From Abyssibacter profundi (GTDB taxonomy: Bacteria; Pseudomonadota; Gammaproteobacteria; Nevskiales; OUC007): DNA of 64,000 nt. A program made the position numbers and the translations under genes. The stretch spans positions 19,801 to 83,800 of the forward strand of contig NZ_QEQK01000014.1 of the NCBI RefSeq assembly GCF_003151135.1. Reading direction: 5' to 3'. The notes below the pieces were generated by a model. The model was not told the origin of the DNA. It saw nothing but the letters and a program-made list of their open reading frames with translations, and made no database searches. Shown here piece after piece: positions 53,525 through 62,445 of this stretch; positions within the stretch are counted from its first letter, which is position 1; every line of letters starts with the position of its first letter.

Positions 53525-55732
53525 ATGAAGTACTGGCTTGCCGGCGCGGTTGCGCTCGGGCTACTGGCTGGATGCAGCGTCGATGAGGACGCCGAGCAGC
53601 AGCCGATCAACGAGATTGCGCTCTCTCTATTCGACCCCGTCGCCGCCAGCGCGGTGGTGCCGTTCCCGATCGATGCGTTCTTCTCGGGCTTTGTTGACCC
53701 CACGCTGAATATCCCCAACGGCTCCGACGCACCCTTTGTGACGGCAGCGAATCAGGTCGACGGCTTTTCGACGACGGCACCGATCTTTACCGATTTGCTG
53801 GGCGCGGTGGATTTCTCGACCACGGCCCAGGGCGTGATCGTGATCAACACCGCCACGGGCGCGCCGTTGGTCCCCGGCATCGATTATGAAGTGCAGGACT
53901 ACCCGGCCGTGGATGATGCGGACGGTGTGCCGATCAACCAGAAGCGTTCCCGCCTCCTGATCCAGCCGTTGCGGCCGCTGGCGCCGGAGACCCGCTACGT
54001 CGTGGCGCTGACACGGGCGCTGCGCAGCGAGGCCGGTCACCCGGCCCAGCCATCGGCCTTGTTTGAAGTCGCTGCCAGCGACACGCCGGTGTCGGAGCAG
54101 GATGTACCCGCGCTCACGACGTTGACCGCGCAACAAAAGGGCGTGCTGGAGGCATTGCGATCCCAGGTCATTCGGCCGACGGTTGAAGGTCTCGAAGCGG
54201 CTGGCATTCCGGCATCGCAGCTGGTGCTGGCGTGGCCGTTCACCACCCAATCCATTGGCAAGAGTCTGCGGGCGGTGCACGCCCAGGCGACCGCCGCGCC
54301 GCTTGGCGTGCAACCGGTGCCCAACGGCGCGGGTGGCACGCTGACCACCGGTGATCTCAATCTGGGCCTGCCGCCAGTGGCGGACATTTACGCAGGGACC
54401 TTCCAGACCCAGTACTACCTGCAGCCGCCCAGTCAGGAGAATCCAACGGCGCCGCTGAGCAGCATCTGGCAAGCGGACCCGGCGCAGCCGGATGTCAACG
54501 CGACGTTCCTGGGGCAGGTGCCCTGTGGTGCCTTCGCGCAGGGTGCAACGCTGCCGGGCAGCAGCGAGCCGCTGCGCCCCAGTGTCAGCACGACGACCTG
54601 TTTCCCGGTCCCCGTGGCGCAGAGCACCCAGACCATTCCTGTTCTGCTCACCGTGCCGAACGCCAACAGTGGCCGCAGCATGCCGGCCAACGGGTGGCCC
54701 GTGGTGATCTTCCAACACGGCGTCACGCGCAATCGCACAGACATGTTCGCGGTCGCGCCGGCGTTGGCAGCTGCCGGGTTCGTGGTAATCGCCATCGACC
54801 ATCCGCTGCATGGCATCTCGCCGGAATCAAGCGTCGCCGCGTTCCGGATTAACGGCGTCTCTGAGCGCACCTTCGATGTCGACTACGTCAACAACGAAAC
54901 CGGTGCGCCGGGTCCAGATGGCTCAGCGGACCCCTCGGGCGAGCACTTCGTGAATCTGGTCAGCCTGCTGACGGCTCGCGACAACATCCGCCAGTCGGTG
55001 GCCGACCTGACGAGACTGTCCAAGTCCGTTGGGCTGCTGGACCTGGATGGCGATAACCAGACCGATGAGATCGACGAGTCCCGGGTGGCCTTCGTCGGCC
55101 ACTCCCTTGGCGGTATTGTCGGGACGACGTTGCTGGGCGTGAACGCCGACATCGGCGCGGCCACGCTGGCCATGCCCGGCGGCGGCATCGCCAAGCTGCT
55201 GGACGGCTCGCTGGCCTTTGGGCCTGTGGTTGCGCAGGGGCTGGAAGCGGCCGGGTTCAACGAGGGTGGGGACACCTTCGAAACCTTCCTGCGCTTTTCA
55301 CAACTGGTGCTGGATACCACGGACCCAATCAACTTTGCCGCGGACGCTAGGGCCAGCCATCCGATCCACATGATCGAGGTGCTAGGCGACCAGGTGGTGC
55401 CCAACAGCGTGCCCGCCGGCCCGCAAACGGCCGCCAATGATCGGGTGACGATTCCCGGCCCGCTGAGCGGCACCGATCCGCTGTACATGCAGATGGGGCT
55501 GGACGTGGTGGATGACGTGGTTCCCGGTGAAACCACCGCGTTGCTACTCGCCAGCGATGCCAGCGGTGTCGGCGCGGTCGTGCGCTTTGCGGCGGGCGAT
55601 CACGGCTCGATTCTCGATCCGTCCGCCTCGCTGGCAGCCACCACTGAAATGCAGACCGAGATGGCGAATTTCCTCGGCTCCGGCGGCGTATGCCTGCCGG
55701 TCGGCCAGTCCTGTCCGGCACCTGCCCAATAA
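53525..55732 (+). CDS. VolA/Pla-1-like surface lipase lipoprotein
   Basis: A 735-residue lipoprotein lipase (signal ending LLAGC, Cys17). The family features are an N-terminal lipase domain with a Pro/Thr-rich stretch and a C-terminal alpha/beta hydrolase part with GHSLGG (Ser527), plus the VVIFQHGVTRNRTD oxyanion motif. It matches the Pla-1/cef and VolA group, surface lipoproteins that cut lysophospholipids. GGAGG lies 6 bases upstream of the ATG at 53525. It probably releases fatty acids for import by the DUF1302 protein encoded next (19 bases downstream). Confidence 0.88.
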   Translation: MKYWLAGAVALGLLAGCSVDEDAEQQPINEIALSLFDPVAASAVVPFPIDAFFSGFVDPTLNIPNGSDAPFVTAANQVDGFSTTAPIFTDLLGAVDFSTTAQGVIVINTATGAPLVPGIDYEVQDYPAVDDADGVPINQKRSRLLIQPLRPLAPETRYVVALTRALRSEAGHPAQPSALFEVAASDTPVSEQDVPALTTLTAQQKGVLEALRSQVIRPTVEGLEAAGIPASQLVLAWPFTTQSIGKSLRAVHAQATAAPLGVQPVPNGAGGTLTTGDLNLGLPPVADIYAGTFQTQYYLQPPSQENPTAPLSSIWQADPAQPDVNATFLGQVPCGAFAQGATLPGSSEPLRPSVSTTTCFPVPVAQSTQTIPVLLTVPNANSGRSMPANGWPVVIFQHGVTRNRTDMFAVAPALAAAGFVVIAIDHPLHGISPESSVAAFRINGVSERTFDVDYVNNETGAPGPDGSADPSGEHFVNLVSLLTARDNIRQSVADLTRLSKSVGLLDLDGDNQTDEIDESRVAFVGHSLGGIVGTTLLGVNADIGAATLAMPGGGIAKLLDGSLAFGPVVAQGLEAAGFNEGGDTFETFLRFSQLVLDTTDPINFAADARASHPIHMIEVLGDQVVPNSVPAGPQTAANDRVTIPGPLSGTDPLYMQMGLDVVDDVVPGETTALLLASDASGVGAVVRFAAGDHGSILDPSASLAATTEMQTEMANFLGSGGVCLPVGQSCPAPAQ

Positions 55733-55751
55733 GCGGCGCGAGGAGTTAATC

Positions 55752-57572
55752 ATGCAGACGAAACACACCCGCGCAGCCGGTCTGACCCTGGCTGCCCTGT
55801 CCTCACTGGCGGCATGGCCGGCAGTGGCTCTCGACTTTGATCTGGGCGATGCCTCCATCCGCATCGACAGCGACCTGACCACCGGGTTTGCAGTGCGTAT
55901 GGAATCCCAGGACCGTCGGCTTATCGGCCGGGCGAACCAGACCGCCGATGGCCAGGCCGGCTTGGCGTATTCCACCAATGGTGATGATGGCAACCTGCAG
56001 TTCGATAAGGGCGATGTCTTCGCTGCCCCGACCAAACTGACGTCTGATCTGTCGTTTAACTGGGGTAACTTCGGAGCCTTTGTCCGAGGCACCTACACCT
56101 ACGATGTGGTTCTGCAGGACGAAGCGTTTCTCGACCCGGCAGATCACGAGGGGCTGCCGGACGACACCCTCAATGCACAAGACCTAGCGGCCCGGCGCAG
56201 TGCCATTCAGGACGAGGTCGGCAACGATGCCGACCTGCTGGATGCCTATGTCTATGGCGATTTCGACGTCTTCGGTCGTTACCTGGCTTTTCGCATCGGT
56301 AAGCAAGCCCTGAACTGGGGTGAATCGACGTTTGTCCAGAACGGCCTCAATAGCGTTCTGTCCTTTAACGTCAACCACCTGCGGGTCCCCGGCTTCCAGT
56401 TGGAGGAGGTGTACCGGCCGGTGTCCATGGTCTGGGCATCGACCGATCTGACGGACTACGCGTCACTGGACGTCTTCTACCAGCTGGATTGGGAGAAGAC
56501 GGTGATTGACGCCAGCGGTACGTATTTTTCGACCAATGATTTCGCCGGTATCGGTGGTATCACCGCCCAGATCGGCTTCGGTCGGGCGCCGGAGAACGCG
56601 TCCCCGCTGACGGTCTGCTCCGACGGTTCGCCCTGCGTGCCCTTTGGTGCGGCCATTACCCGCCTGCCGGATCGTGAGCCCGACAGTGAAGACCAGTTCG
56701 GCGGCGCGCTGCGGATGTACATCCCGGCGCTAAACGATTTGGACCTGAGCCTTTACGCTGCGAACTATCACAGCCGTTTGCCGCTGGTGTCGGGGCGCTC
56801 GCGGCCGACGGGCAACGATCCGTCCACTGAATCCGGTTACCGGCTCGTGTATCCGGAGAACATCAAGCTCTACGGACTGTCCTTCAACACCACCATTATT
56901 GGTGGGCTGGCCTTGCAGGGCGAAGTCAGCCGGAAAGATGACCAGCCACTGCAAATCGACGACGTCGAGTTGCTGCTCGCCGGGCTGGGTGTCTCCAGTC
57001 AGGTCGCACCGATCCAGGGTTCGGCGCTGGGCGGACAGGAGATCGTGGGCTACCGGCGGTTTAGCGTGAACCAGGTCAATCTGGGGCTGACCAAGATTCT
57101 TGGTCCCTGGGCACCAATTGGCGTGGATCAGACCACCGTGGTCTTCGAGGCGGCGGGCATGTATGTGGAAGATATGCCCGAACTCGACGAACTGCGCCTG
57201 GAAGCTCCCGGGACCTATACCCCCGGTGATGCCGCAACGGCGGCGGCCCTGGGCGTGCCCCAGCAAATTGGCGGCTATCCCACAGCGTTCTCCTGGGGTT
57301 ATCGCCTGGCTGCGCGCATGACCTACAACAACGTGTTCAACCGCTTTGTCATGGAGCCGACCATTCTGTGGCAGCACGATGTCAACGGGACCTCGCCGAC
57401 GCCCCTATCGAACCATGTCGAAGGCCGTGAGCAGATCAACCTGATTCTGAACACGCGCTATCTCGATCGCTGGGAGCTGGAACTGGGGTATACCGTGTTC
57501 CAGGGTGCCGGGCAGTACAACCTGCTGGGTGACCGGGATTACGCCCAGGCCGTGCTGAGCTACAGCTTCTAG
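55752..57572 (+). CDS. DUF1302 family outer-membrane protein (lipase-linked)
   Basis: A 606-residue outer-membrane beta-barrel of the DUF1302 family with a signal peptide (PAVALDF) and an aromatic C-terminus (AVLSYSF). AGGAG lies 6 bases upstream of the ATG. It is a paralogue of the DUF1302 gene at 13781 but has no DUF1329 partner; the neighbouring gene is a surface lipase instead. In VolA-bearing Vibrio the equivalent neighbour is a FadL porin, so this protein may be the fatty-acid entry route here. Confidence 0.9.
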   Translation: MQTKHTRAAGLTLAALSSLAAWPAVALDFDLGDASIRIDSDLTTGFAVRMESQDRRLIGRANQTADGQAGLAYSTNGDDGNLQFDKGDVFAAPTKLTSDLSFNWGNFGAFVRGTYTYDVVLQDEAFLDPADHEGLPDDTLNAQDLAARRSAIQDEVGNDADLLDAYVYGDFDVFGRYLAFRIGKQALNWGESTFVQNGLNSVLSFNVNHLRVPGFQLEEVYRPVSMVWASTDLTDYASLDVFYQLDWEKTVIDASGTYFSTNDFAGIGGITAQIGFGRAPENASPLTVCSDGSPCVPFGAAITRLPDREPDSEDQFGGALRMYIPALNDLDLSLYAANYHSRLPLVSGRSRPTGNDPSTESGYRLVYPENIKLYGLSFNTTIIGGLALQGEVSRKDDQPLQIDDVELLLAGLGVSSQVAPIQGSALGGQEIVGYRRFSVNQVNLGLTKILGPWAPIGVDQTTVVFEAAGMYVEDMPELDELRLEAPGTYTPGDAATAAALGVPQQIGGYPTAFSWGYRLAARMTYNNVFNRFVMEPTILWQHDVNGTSPTPLSNHVEGREQINLILNTRYLDRWELELGYTVFQGAGQYNLLGDRDYAQAVLSYSF

Positions 57573-57651
57573 GCACGCGCGGAGGTCCGCGTGGCCCACA
57601 CGATGCCGATTTGTCCGGCTCGATGCAGGCCCGTCACGCAGCGGGAGAACC

Positions 57652-57678
57652 ACAGGGCGCCTTCGGGCGCCCTGTTTC
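57652..57678 (+). terminator. Terminator of lipase-DUF1302 operon
   Basis: ACAGGGCGCC, a TTCG loop and GGCGCCCTGT form a 10-bp stem followed by TTCGTT, about 80 bases after the DUF1302 stop. Confidence 0.75.
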
Positions 57679-57733
57679 GTTGCGGCCGGACGCGCCTCGG
57701 CATAGGCTGTCGCCAGCCCAGGGAGGGGACTGC

Positions 57734-58021
57734 ATGCAGTACGCAAAGCTTTACGCGAATGAGAGCGGCACGCTTCTGGCCGTGGATGAATCCGATGCCG
57801 CGCAGGAGCTGCTCGCCGGCGTAACCCTACCGCGTCCGATGTTCGAAGGGGAGGCCGTGCCGCACCACGTTGCGAGAGCCTTTCTGACGGAATATGGCGG
57901 TAAGTGGATGCGAGATGACGGCATCCACCACTTTGAGACCAACCCGGTCAAGAAGCCGCGGCCGGTGCCTACGAATCCGGTGGAGCAGACCGTGACGATG
58001 GACTGGATTCCGAAGCGTTAG
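57734..58021 (+). CDS. Small hypothetical protein
   Basis: A 95-residue soluble protein (MQYAKLYANESG to MDWIPKR) with a good GGGAGGGG ribosome-binding site 4 bases upstream. No signal peptide or family is recognised. Its last 53 bases overlap the 3' end of the convergent SanA-like gene. Confidence 0.6.
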   Translation: MQYAKLYANESGTLLAVDESDAAQELLAGVTLPRPMFEGEAVPHHVARAFLTEYGGKWMRDDGIHHFETNPVKKPRPVPTNPVEQTVTMDWIPKR

Positions 58022-58679
58022 ACTCGGCTTGGTCGCCATCGAGCCTGATTTCCTCGCGTTCCCCCAGAAAGCGTGGCTGCTTATCGATGAAGAACAGGTC
58101 CAGCACCGCCTTGACCCGGGCGAAGACCTCGCGGATTTCCGTTCGGTAGGACCGCCGCCGGGGGATGGTCGGCGCCGTATAGGCCACGACATCCAGGCCG
58201 AGGTGGCGGGCGATGAACACAGCCCGATAAGCATGAAATCGCTGGGTGATGAGCGTGAGTTCGTCCAGCCCGAAGATCTGCTTGGCGCGCACGACTGAAT
58301 CCAGCGTGCGAAAGCCTGCAAAGTCCAAGGTCATGTCCTGTCCGTCCACGCCCAGTTCAGCCAGCGCCTTGTACATGGCGCGGGGCTCGTTATAGCGATC
58401 GCTGGGGTTGGCCCCCGACAGCAAGACATGTTGCAGGGCGCCACGTTTGTACAGCAGGGCGGCCGATTCCACCCGCCCACGGAAATGGGCGTTCGCCCGG
58501 CCCTCCCGGCTCCACGGGCTGGTCCCCAGCACCAGGCCCACGCCCTTGGGTGGGATGGCCGTGGGGCTGTCGTACAGGAAGGCGTCCGTGCTCTGGATGA
58601 CCCAGAGATTGCAGGCGAGCACGGCCAGACCAAGTGCGGCCAGCAATCCCGTCAGTAGCATCAGCATGCGTTTCGTCAC
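57969..58679 (-). CDS. SanA/YdcF-like (DUF218) membrane protein
   Basis: A 236-residue DUF218 protein with one N-terminal membrane helix (residues about 7-28). The conserved GLVLGTSPW, LLSGANPSDRYNEPRAM and TLITQRFHAYRA motifs place it with SanA, linked to envelope barrier function and lipid-carrier or peptidoglycan metabolism. The C-terminal 20 residues are Ser/Glu/Pro-rich and encoded in the overlap with the convergent gene, so this tail is probably dispensable. Confidence 0.88.
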   Translation of the reverse strand: MTKRMLMLLTGLLAALGLAVLACNLWVIQSTDAFLYDSPTAIPPKGVGLVLGTSPWSREGRANAHFRGRVESAALLYKRGALQHVLLSGANPSDRYNEPRAMYKALAELGVDGQDMTLDFAGFRTLDSVVRAKQIFGLDELTLITQRFHAYRAVFIARHLGLDVVAYTAPTIPRRRSYRTEIREVFARVKAVLDLFFIDKQPRFLGEREEIRLDGDQAESNASESSPSSRSAPPDS

Positions 58680-58727
58680 GACTGAACAGTCTACCGCCCC
58701 GCGCAGCCGCGCGCGGACTCTCCCGCG

Positions 58728-60224
58728 CTAAAGCGAAGCGGCGTGCAGCGACGGTTTGCGCTGCGCCCAGGGCTGGGCGATCTCCAGTTGCCGCGCCAGC
58801 TGTAGCAGCGTGGTCTCGTCGCCAAACTGGCCCGAGAACATCATGCCCACCGGCAATCCGTCTGTAGACCAGTGCAGCGGCAAGGAGATCGACGGGTCAC
58901 CGGTGACATTGGCCAGCGGCGTGTTCGGAATGAAACGGAAAATGTCCTGCGCCATTTTCTCGATCAGGCCGGATCGTTTCGCCAAACCGGCCAGCGGTAG
59001 CCGGTTGAGCGCCTGTATGCCGAGGGCATCGGCCAGGCCCGGCTGGTATTTGCCGATGACAAAGGGAGGTTCGGCCAGGGTGGGCGTGAGCAGGACATCG
59101 TAGTTTTGCAGCCACCGCCCATAGGCGCGGGTCTGTGCCTGCAGCTCGCGCAGCGCCAGGGCCAACTCGTCCGCCGTGAAGCTACCCGCCAGCCGGACCA
59201 GTGCAGCCGTGGTGGGTTCCAGTTCACCCTTACGCGGCATACGACCGATTTTGCGGGCGAAGTCCTTGACGTCGGCCGCTGTCTCGGCGACCAAGAGCAC
59301 GATGAATGCTTCGACGAAAGCCGGCCGGTTGATCGGCGGGTGGTCAGCGACCAGGGTGTGGCCTAGCGATTCGAGCAAGGTGACCGTCTGCTCCAAGCCC
59401 TGGAGGCATTCGGGCGCCATGTCATCTCCCAGCAGTGGCACGCCGGTATAGGCGATGCGTAGCGGCCGCACGGGGGCTTCAATGGCGTCCAGATAGCGAC
59501 CTGCCGGCGGCGGCGCGCGGTGCGGGTCGCCCGGTTCGGCCCCGCTGAGTGCATCCAGGGCCGCAGCGCTGTCACGGACGCTGTGGGTCAGCGGGTGTTC
59601 GACGGCGCAGCCGAACCAGATGTCACCACGGGTTGGTCCGGTGGGGTTGCGCCCCCGGGTGGGCTTGAGCCCAACCAGGCCATTGCAACTGGCCGGAATA
59701 CGAATGGAGCCACCGCCGTCTCCGCCCCCGGCCATGGGGACCAGACCTGCCGCGACGGCGGCCCCGGTTCCGCCGCTGGATCCACCAGGCGTGCGGTCCA
59801 AGTCCCAGGGATTGCGCGTCGGGCCGAAGAGCTGGGGCTCGGTGAACGGGGTCAGTCCGAATTCCGGTGTATTGGTTTTGCCGAAGATATTCAGCCCGCT
59901 GCGCTTATAGCGCACGACCATTTCACTGTCTTGCTCGGGGACGTAGTCCTTGAGAAATCGACTGCCGGAGCTGATCGGGTGGCCGGCGTAGTCCGATAGC
60001 AAATCCTTGATGAGAAAGGGGACGCCAGCGAACGGCCCGTTACCGAGCGGCAGTTGGGTGCGCGAGCGGGCATCGTCATACAAGCTGCCGATCACCGCAT
60101 TGAGTTGCGGGTTGAGGCGCTCCACGGCGCTGATGGCGGCTTCAAGTAGCTCACTCGCGCTGACCTCGCCGCTGCGGACGAGTTCGGCAAGGTGGAGGGC
60201 GTCTCCTTCCGGCAGGGCATTCAT
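58728..60224 (-). CDS. Amidase (amidase-signature family), cytoplasmic
   Basis: A 498-residue amidase. The triad is Lys73 (FLIKDLLSD), Ser150 in the GGSSGG region (147-152) and Ser173 in GGGSIRIPA. There is no signal peptide, unlike the secreted amidase at 24007, so this is a separate cytoplasmic enzyme. The start at 60224 matches family length. It follows the DOPA dioxygenase-like gene by 111 bases and is probably in the pirin operon. Members act on fatty-acid amides, aryl amides or peptides; the substrate is unknown. Confidence 0.9.
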   Translation of the reverse strand: MNALPEGDALHLAELVRSGEVSASELLEAAISAVERLNPQLNAVIGSLYDDARSRTQLPLGNGPFAGVPFLIKDLLSDYAGHPISSGSRFLKDYVPEQDSEMVVRYKRSGLNIFGKTNTPEFGLTPFTEPQLFGPTRNPWDLDRTPGGSSGGTGAAVAAGLVPMAGGGDGGGSIRIPASCNGLVGLKPTRGRNPTGPTRGDIWFGCAVEHPLTHSVRDSAAALDALSGAEPGDPHRAPPPAGRYLDAIEAPVRPLRIAYTGVPLLGDDMAPECLQGLEQTVTLLESLGHTLVADHPPINRPAFVEAFIVLLVAETAADVKDFARKIGRMPRKGELEPTTAALVRLAGSFTADELALALRELQAQTRAYGRWLQNYDVLLTPTLAEPPFVIGKYQPGLADALGIQALNRLPLAGLAKRSGLIEKMAQDIFRFIPNTPLANVTGDPSISLPLHWSTDGLPVGMMFSGQFGDETTLLQLARQLEIAQPWAQRKPSLHAASL

Positions 60225-60335
60225 AGTGTGGTTCTCGTTGGGTCGGGGCCGGGCAGCCGCTGATGGGCGGTACTGCCTGTGATCGGCTGACCGTAACGAG
60301 CCACTGCGGGCTGAGCAAGCCAATGGTGGTCGCGG

Positions 60336-60683
60336 TCACAGCCGGTCGAGTCGCAGTGCCAGCGCAGGCCCGAGCCACCGCGCATCGCGGGTGTGTGCAG
60401 CGTACTCATCGGCCTGCACCGGGTGGATGAGTACGGAATGCGGGCCACGCCGTGCTTCCAGTCTGGCGCAAACAGCATCCAGATGCGCCGACGCCGCATG
60501 AAGCTCGAACATCGGTCGTGGATGCGGCCCGATTGCGTGGGGGATGAGCGTACCGACATAGGCCAGCGGCCAGTCCTCCATGAGGATTTGTTGTCGGAGC
60601 TGCCGGGCGGTGGCCTGGGTCTGCGCATCAAAGTAGATGTGCAGATGGAACCAGGCGGGGTGAGATGCTGCCTGGACGATCAT
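60336..60683 (-). CDS. DOPA 4,5-dioxygenase-like protein
   Basis: A 115-residue protein of the DOPA 4,5-dioxygenase family. The conserved pattern FHLHIYFDA, IGPHPRPMFEL and SVLIHPVQADEYAAHT contains metal-ligand histidines. It is shorter than fungal members but normal for bacterial ones, which are mostly uncharacterised. The start overlaps the pirin stop (ATGA), so the two are translationally coupled. Confidence 0.83.
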   Translation of the reverse strand: MIVQAASHPAWFHLHIYFDAQTQATARQLRQQILMEDWPLAYVGTLIPHAIGPHPRPMFELHAASAHLDAVCARLEARRGPHSVLIHPVQADEYAAHTRDARWLGPALALRLDRL

Positions 60684-61396
60684 GGCCGTGCCGTCTGGTC
60701 GCGCAACCCGAAGAGCAGCACCTGACTGGGCACATCGGCGATCATCGGGGCGTCGTCCTGCAGGGACAGAATCGCAGCATCCCCGGCGATCAGCCGCTGG
60801 CCGGCCACGCAGACGCTGCCATCGGCAACGTGGAGGTAGCGCAGCGGCCGCGCCAGATCCCGAGGCAGGGGCATCACCGCCGCGGCATCGGGCCAGGCCA
60901 GATGCAGGGAGGCCTGCTGGTGCAGCGTCAGGCTGAAGTTTGCGCCGGCAGGCCCGGCGACAGGCTGGAACCCTTGGCGCAGCTGGTCTGCGTCGGGGCG
61001 CAAGGTGTCATGCGTTGGTTCCAGGCCCTGCTGTTGCGGAACAATCCAGATTTGCAGGAACCGCAGGCGATGCTGGTCAGAGGCATTCATCTCGCTGTGT
61101 TCGATACCGCGACCGGCGCTCATGACCTGCAGGTCGCCGGGCTCCAGCACGCCCTGCTGTCCGGTGCTGTCACGATGTGCGAGCTGGCCCTCCAGCATAT
61201 AGGTCAGAATCTCCATGTCGTAGTGGACATGCGGCGGGAACCCCCCACCGCCCGCAACGCGGTCGTCATTGAGCACACGGAGGTCCGAGACGCCCATGCG
61301 CGCCGGATCGTAGTAGCTGGCAAACGAGAAACTGTGGCGACTCTCCAGCCAAGCATGGCTCGACCGCCCACGTAATTCTCCGGGACGCAGTTCCAT
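60680..61396 (-). CDS. Pirin-family protein
   Basis: A 238-residue pirin, a bicupin iron protein; some members are quercetinases or redox sensors. The opening SSHAWLESRHSFSFASYYDP and the HVHYDMEILTYMLEGQLAHRDS cupin motif with its metal-binding His/Glu are intact. The start at 61396 is an internal ATG before the family start. It is the first gene of the pirin-DOPA dioxygenase-like-amidase operon and diverges from a LysR gene. Confidence 0.92.
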   Translation of the reverse strand: MELRPGELRGRSSHAWLESRHSFSFASYYDPARMGVSDLRVLNDDRVAGGGGFPPHVHYDMEILTYMLEGQLAHRDSTGQQGVLEPGDLQVMSAGRGIEHSEMNASDQHRLRFLQIWIVPQQQGLEPTHDTLRPDADQLRQGFQPVAGPAGANFSLTLHQQASLHLAWPDAAAVMPLPRDLARPLRYLHVADGSVCVAGQRLIAGDAAILSLQDDAPMIADVPSQVLLFGLRDQTARP

Positions 61397-61494
61397 GTGT
61401 TGTCCTCGTCGTTGTGCAGGGATCAAACGATGCGGTTGCAGCCGGTTCAGGAAAAGCGAAACATTTGCGGCACCACGTTCAGATTCCCTGACCC

Positions 61495-62445
61495 ATGAAA
61501 CTGACGCTCGATGCTTTACGCGTGATGGACGCCATCGACCAGGCGGGCAGTTTCGCCGGTGCAGGCGAATTGTTGTTCCGCGTGCCTTCGGCGATTACGT
61601 ATTCGGTGCGCAAGCTGGAGGATGATCTGGGCGTCGCGATCTTCGACCGTAGCGGTCGCAAGGCCCAGTTGACCGAGGCCGGGCGAGAACTGCTGGAGCG
61701 CGGGCGCCGCCTGCTCATCGAGGCCGAAGACCTGGAAGATCGCGTCCGCCGCATGGCCACCGGGTGGGAATCGGAGATCCGCATCGCCGTCGATGACATC
61801 ATCGGCGTCTCCCGACTCATGCCGTTGCTCACGCAGTTCTACGCGGATGCGCGTGAAACCACCCCACGTGTGCGCCTGCTCACCGAGGTGTATGGCGGGC
61901 CCACGGATGCCCTGGCCGCGGGTCGGGCCGATCTGGCCATTGGCGTGACCGGGGAGCTGCCACAAGAGCCGGCGATGCGCTCGCAAACGCTGGGCTGGGT
62001 CCGGTTTCTGTTCTGTGTCTCGGCCGACCACCCGCTGGCCGGGCACCCCGACCCGATCACGGCCGATGTGTTGCGGCAGTATCGTGCGGTGGTGGTCAGC
62101 GATACATCACGGACCCTGCCGGGGCGCTCCAGCGGTTTTCTGCCTGAACAGGATGTGCTGAGCGTGCCCAGCGTGGCTGCTAAGCTCGCCGCCCAGCTCG
62201 ATGGCCTCGGCGTGGGCTTTCTGCCATCGTGCATTGCTGGCCCCGAAGTCACCGCCGGCCGTCTGGTGGTCAGAGACGTCGGCATTCAGCGGGAACCCGC
62301 GCTGTTCAAGCTGGTCTGGCGCGCCGACCGCGAGGGCCGCGCGATGGACTGGTTTGTCCGTACACTAAGCACCTATGAACCGATTCTTGCTCTGCTTGAT
62401 CCCCTGCCTGCTGCTGGCGACCCCGACGCCGAACCACGCGAATGA
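61495..62445 (+). CDS. LysR-type transcriptional regulator
   Basis: A 316-residue LysR regulator with the N-terminal winged helix (LDALRVMDAIDQAGSFAGAGELLFRVPSAITYSVRKLEDDLGV) and a C-terminal inducer-binding domain. It diverges from the pirin gene across 98 bases, a common arrangement in which the LysR protein controls the pirin operon. The inducer is unknown. Its last 71 bases overlap the next gene in another frame. Confidence 0.93.
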   Translation: MKLTLDALRVMDAIDQAGSFAGAGELLFRVPSAITYSVRKLEDDLGVAIFDRSGRKAQLTEAGRELLERGRRLLIEAEDLEDRVRRMATGWESEIRIAVDDIIGVSRLMPLLTQFYADARETTPRVRLLTEVYGGPTDALAAGRADLAIGVTGELPQEPAMRSQTLGWVRFLFCVSADHPLAGHPDPITADVLRQYRAVVVSDTSRTLPGRSSGFLPEQDVLSVPSVAAKLAAQLDGLGVGFLPSCIAGPEVTAGRLVVRDVGIQREPALFKLVWRADREGRAMDWFVRTLSTYEPILALLDPLPAAGDPDAEPRE

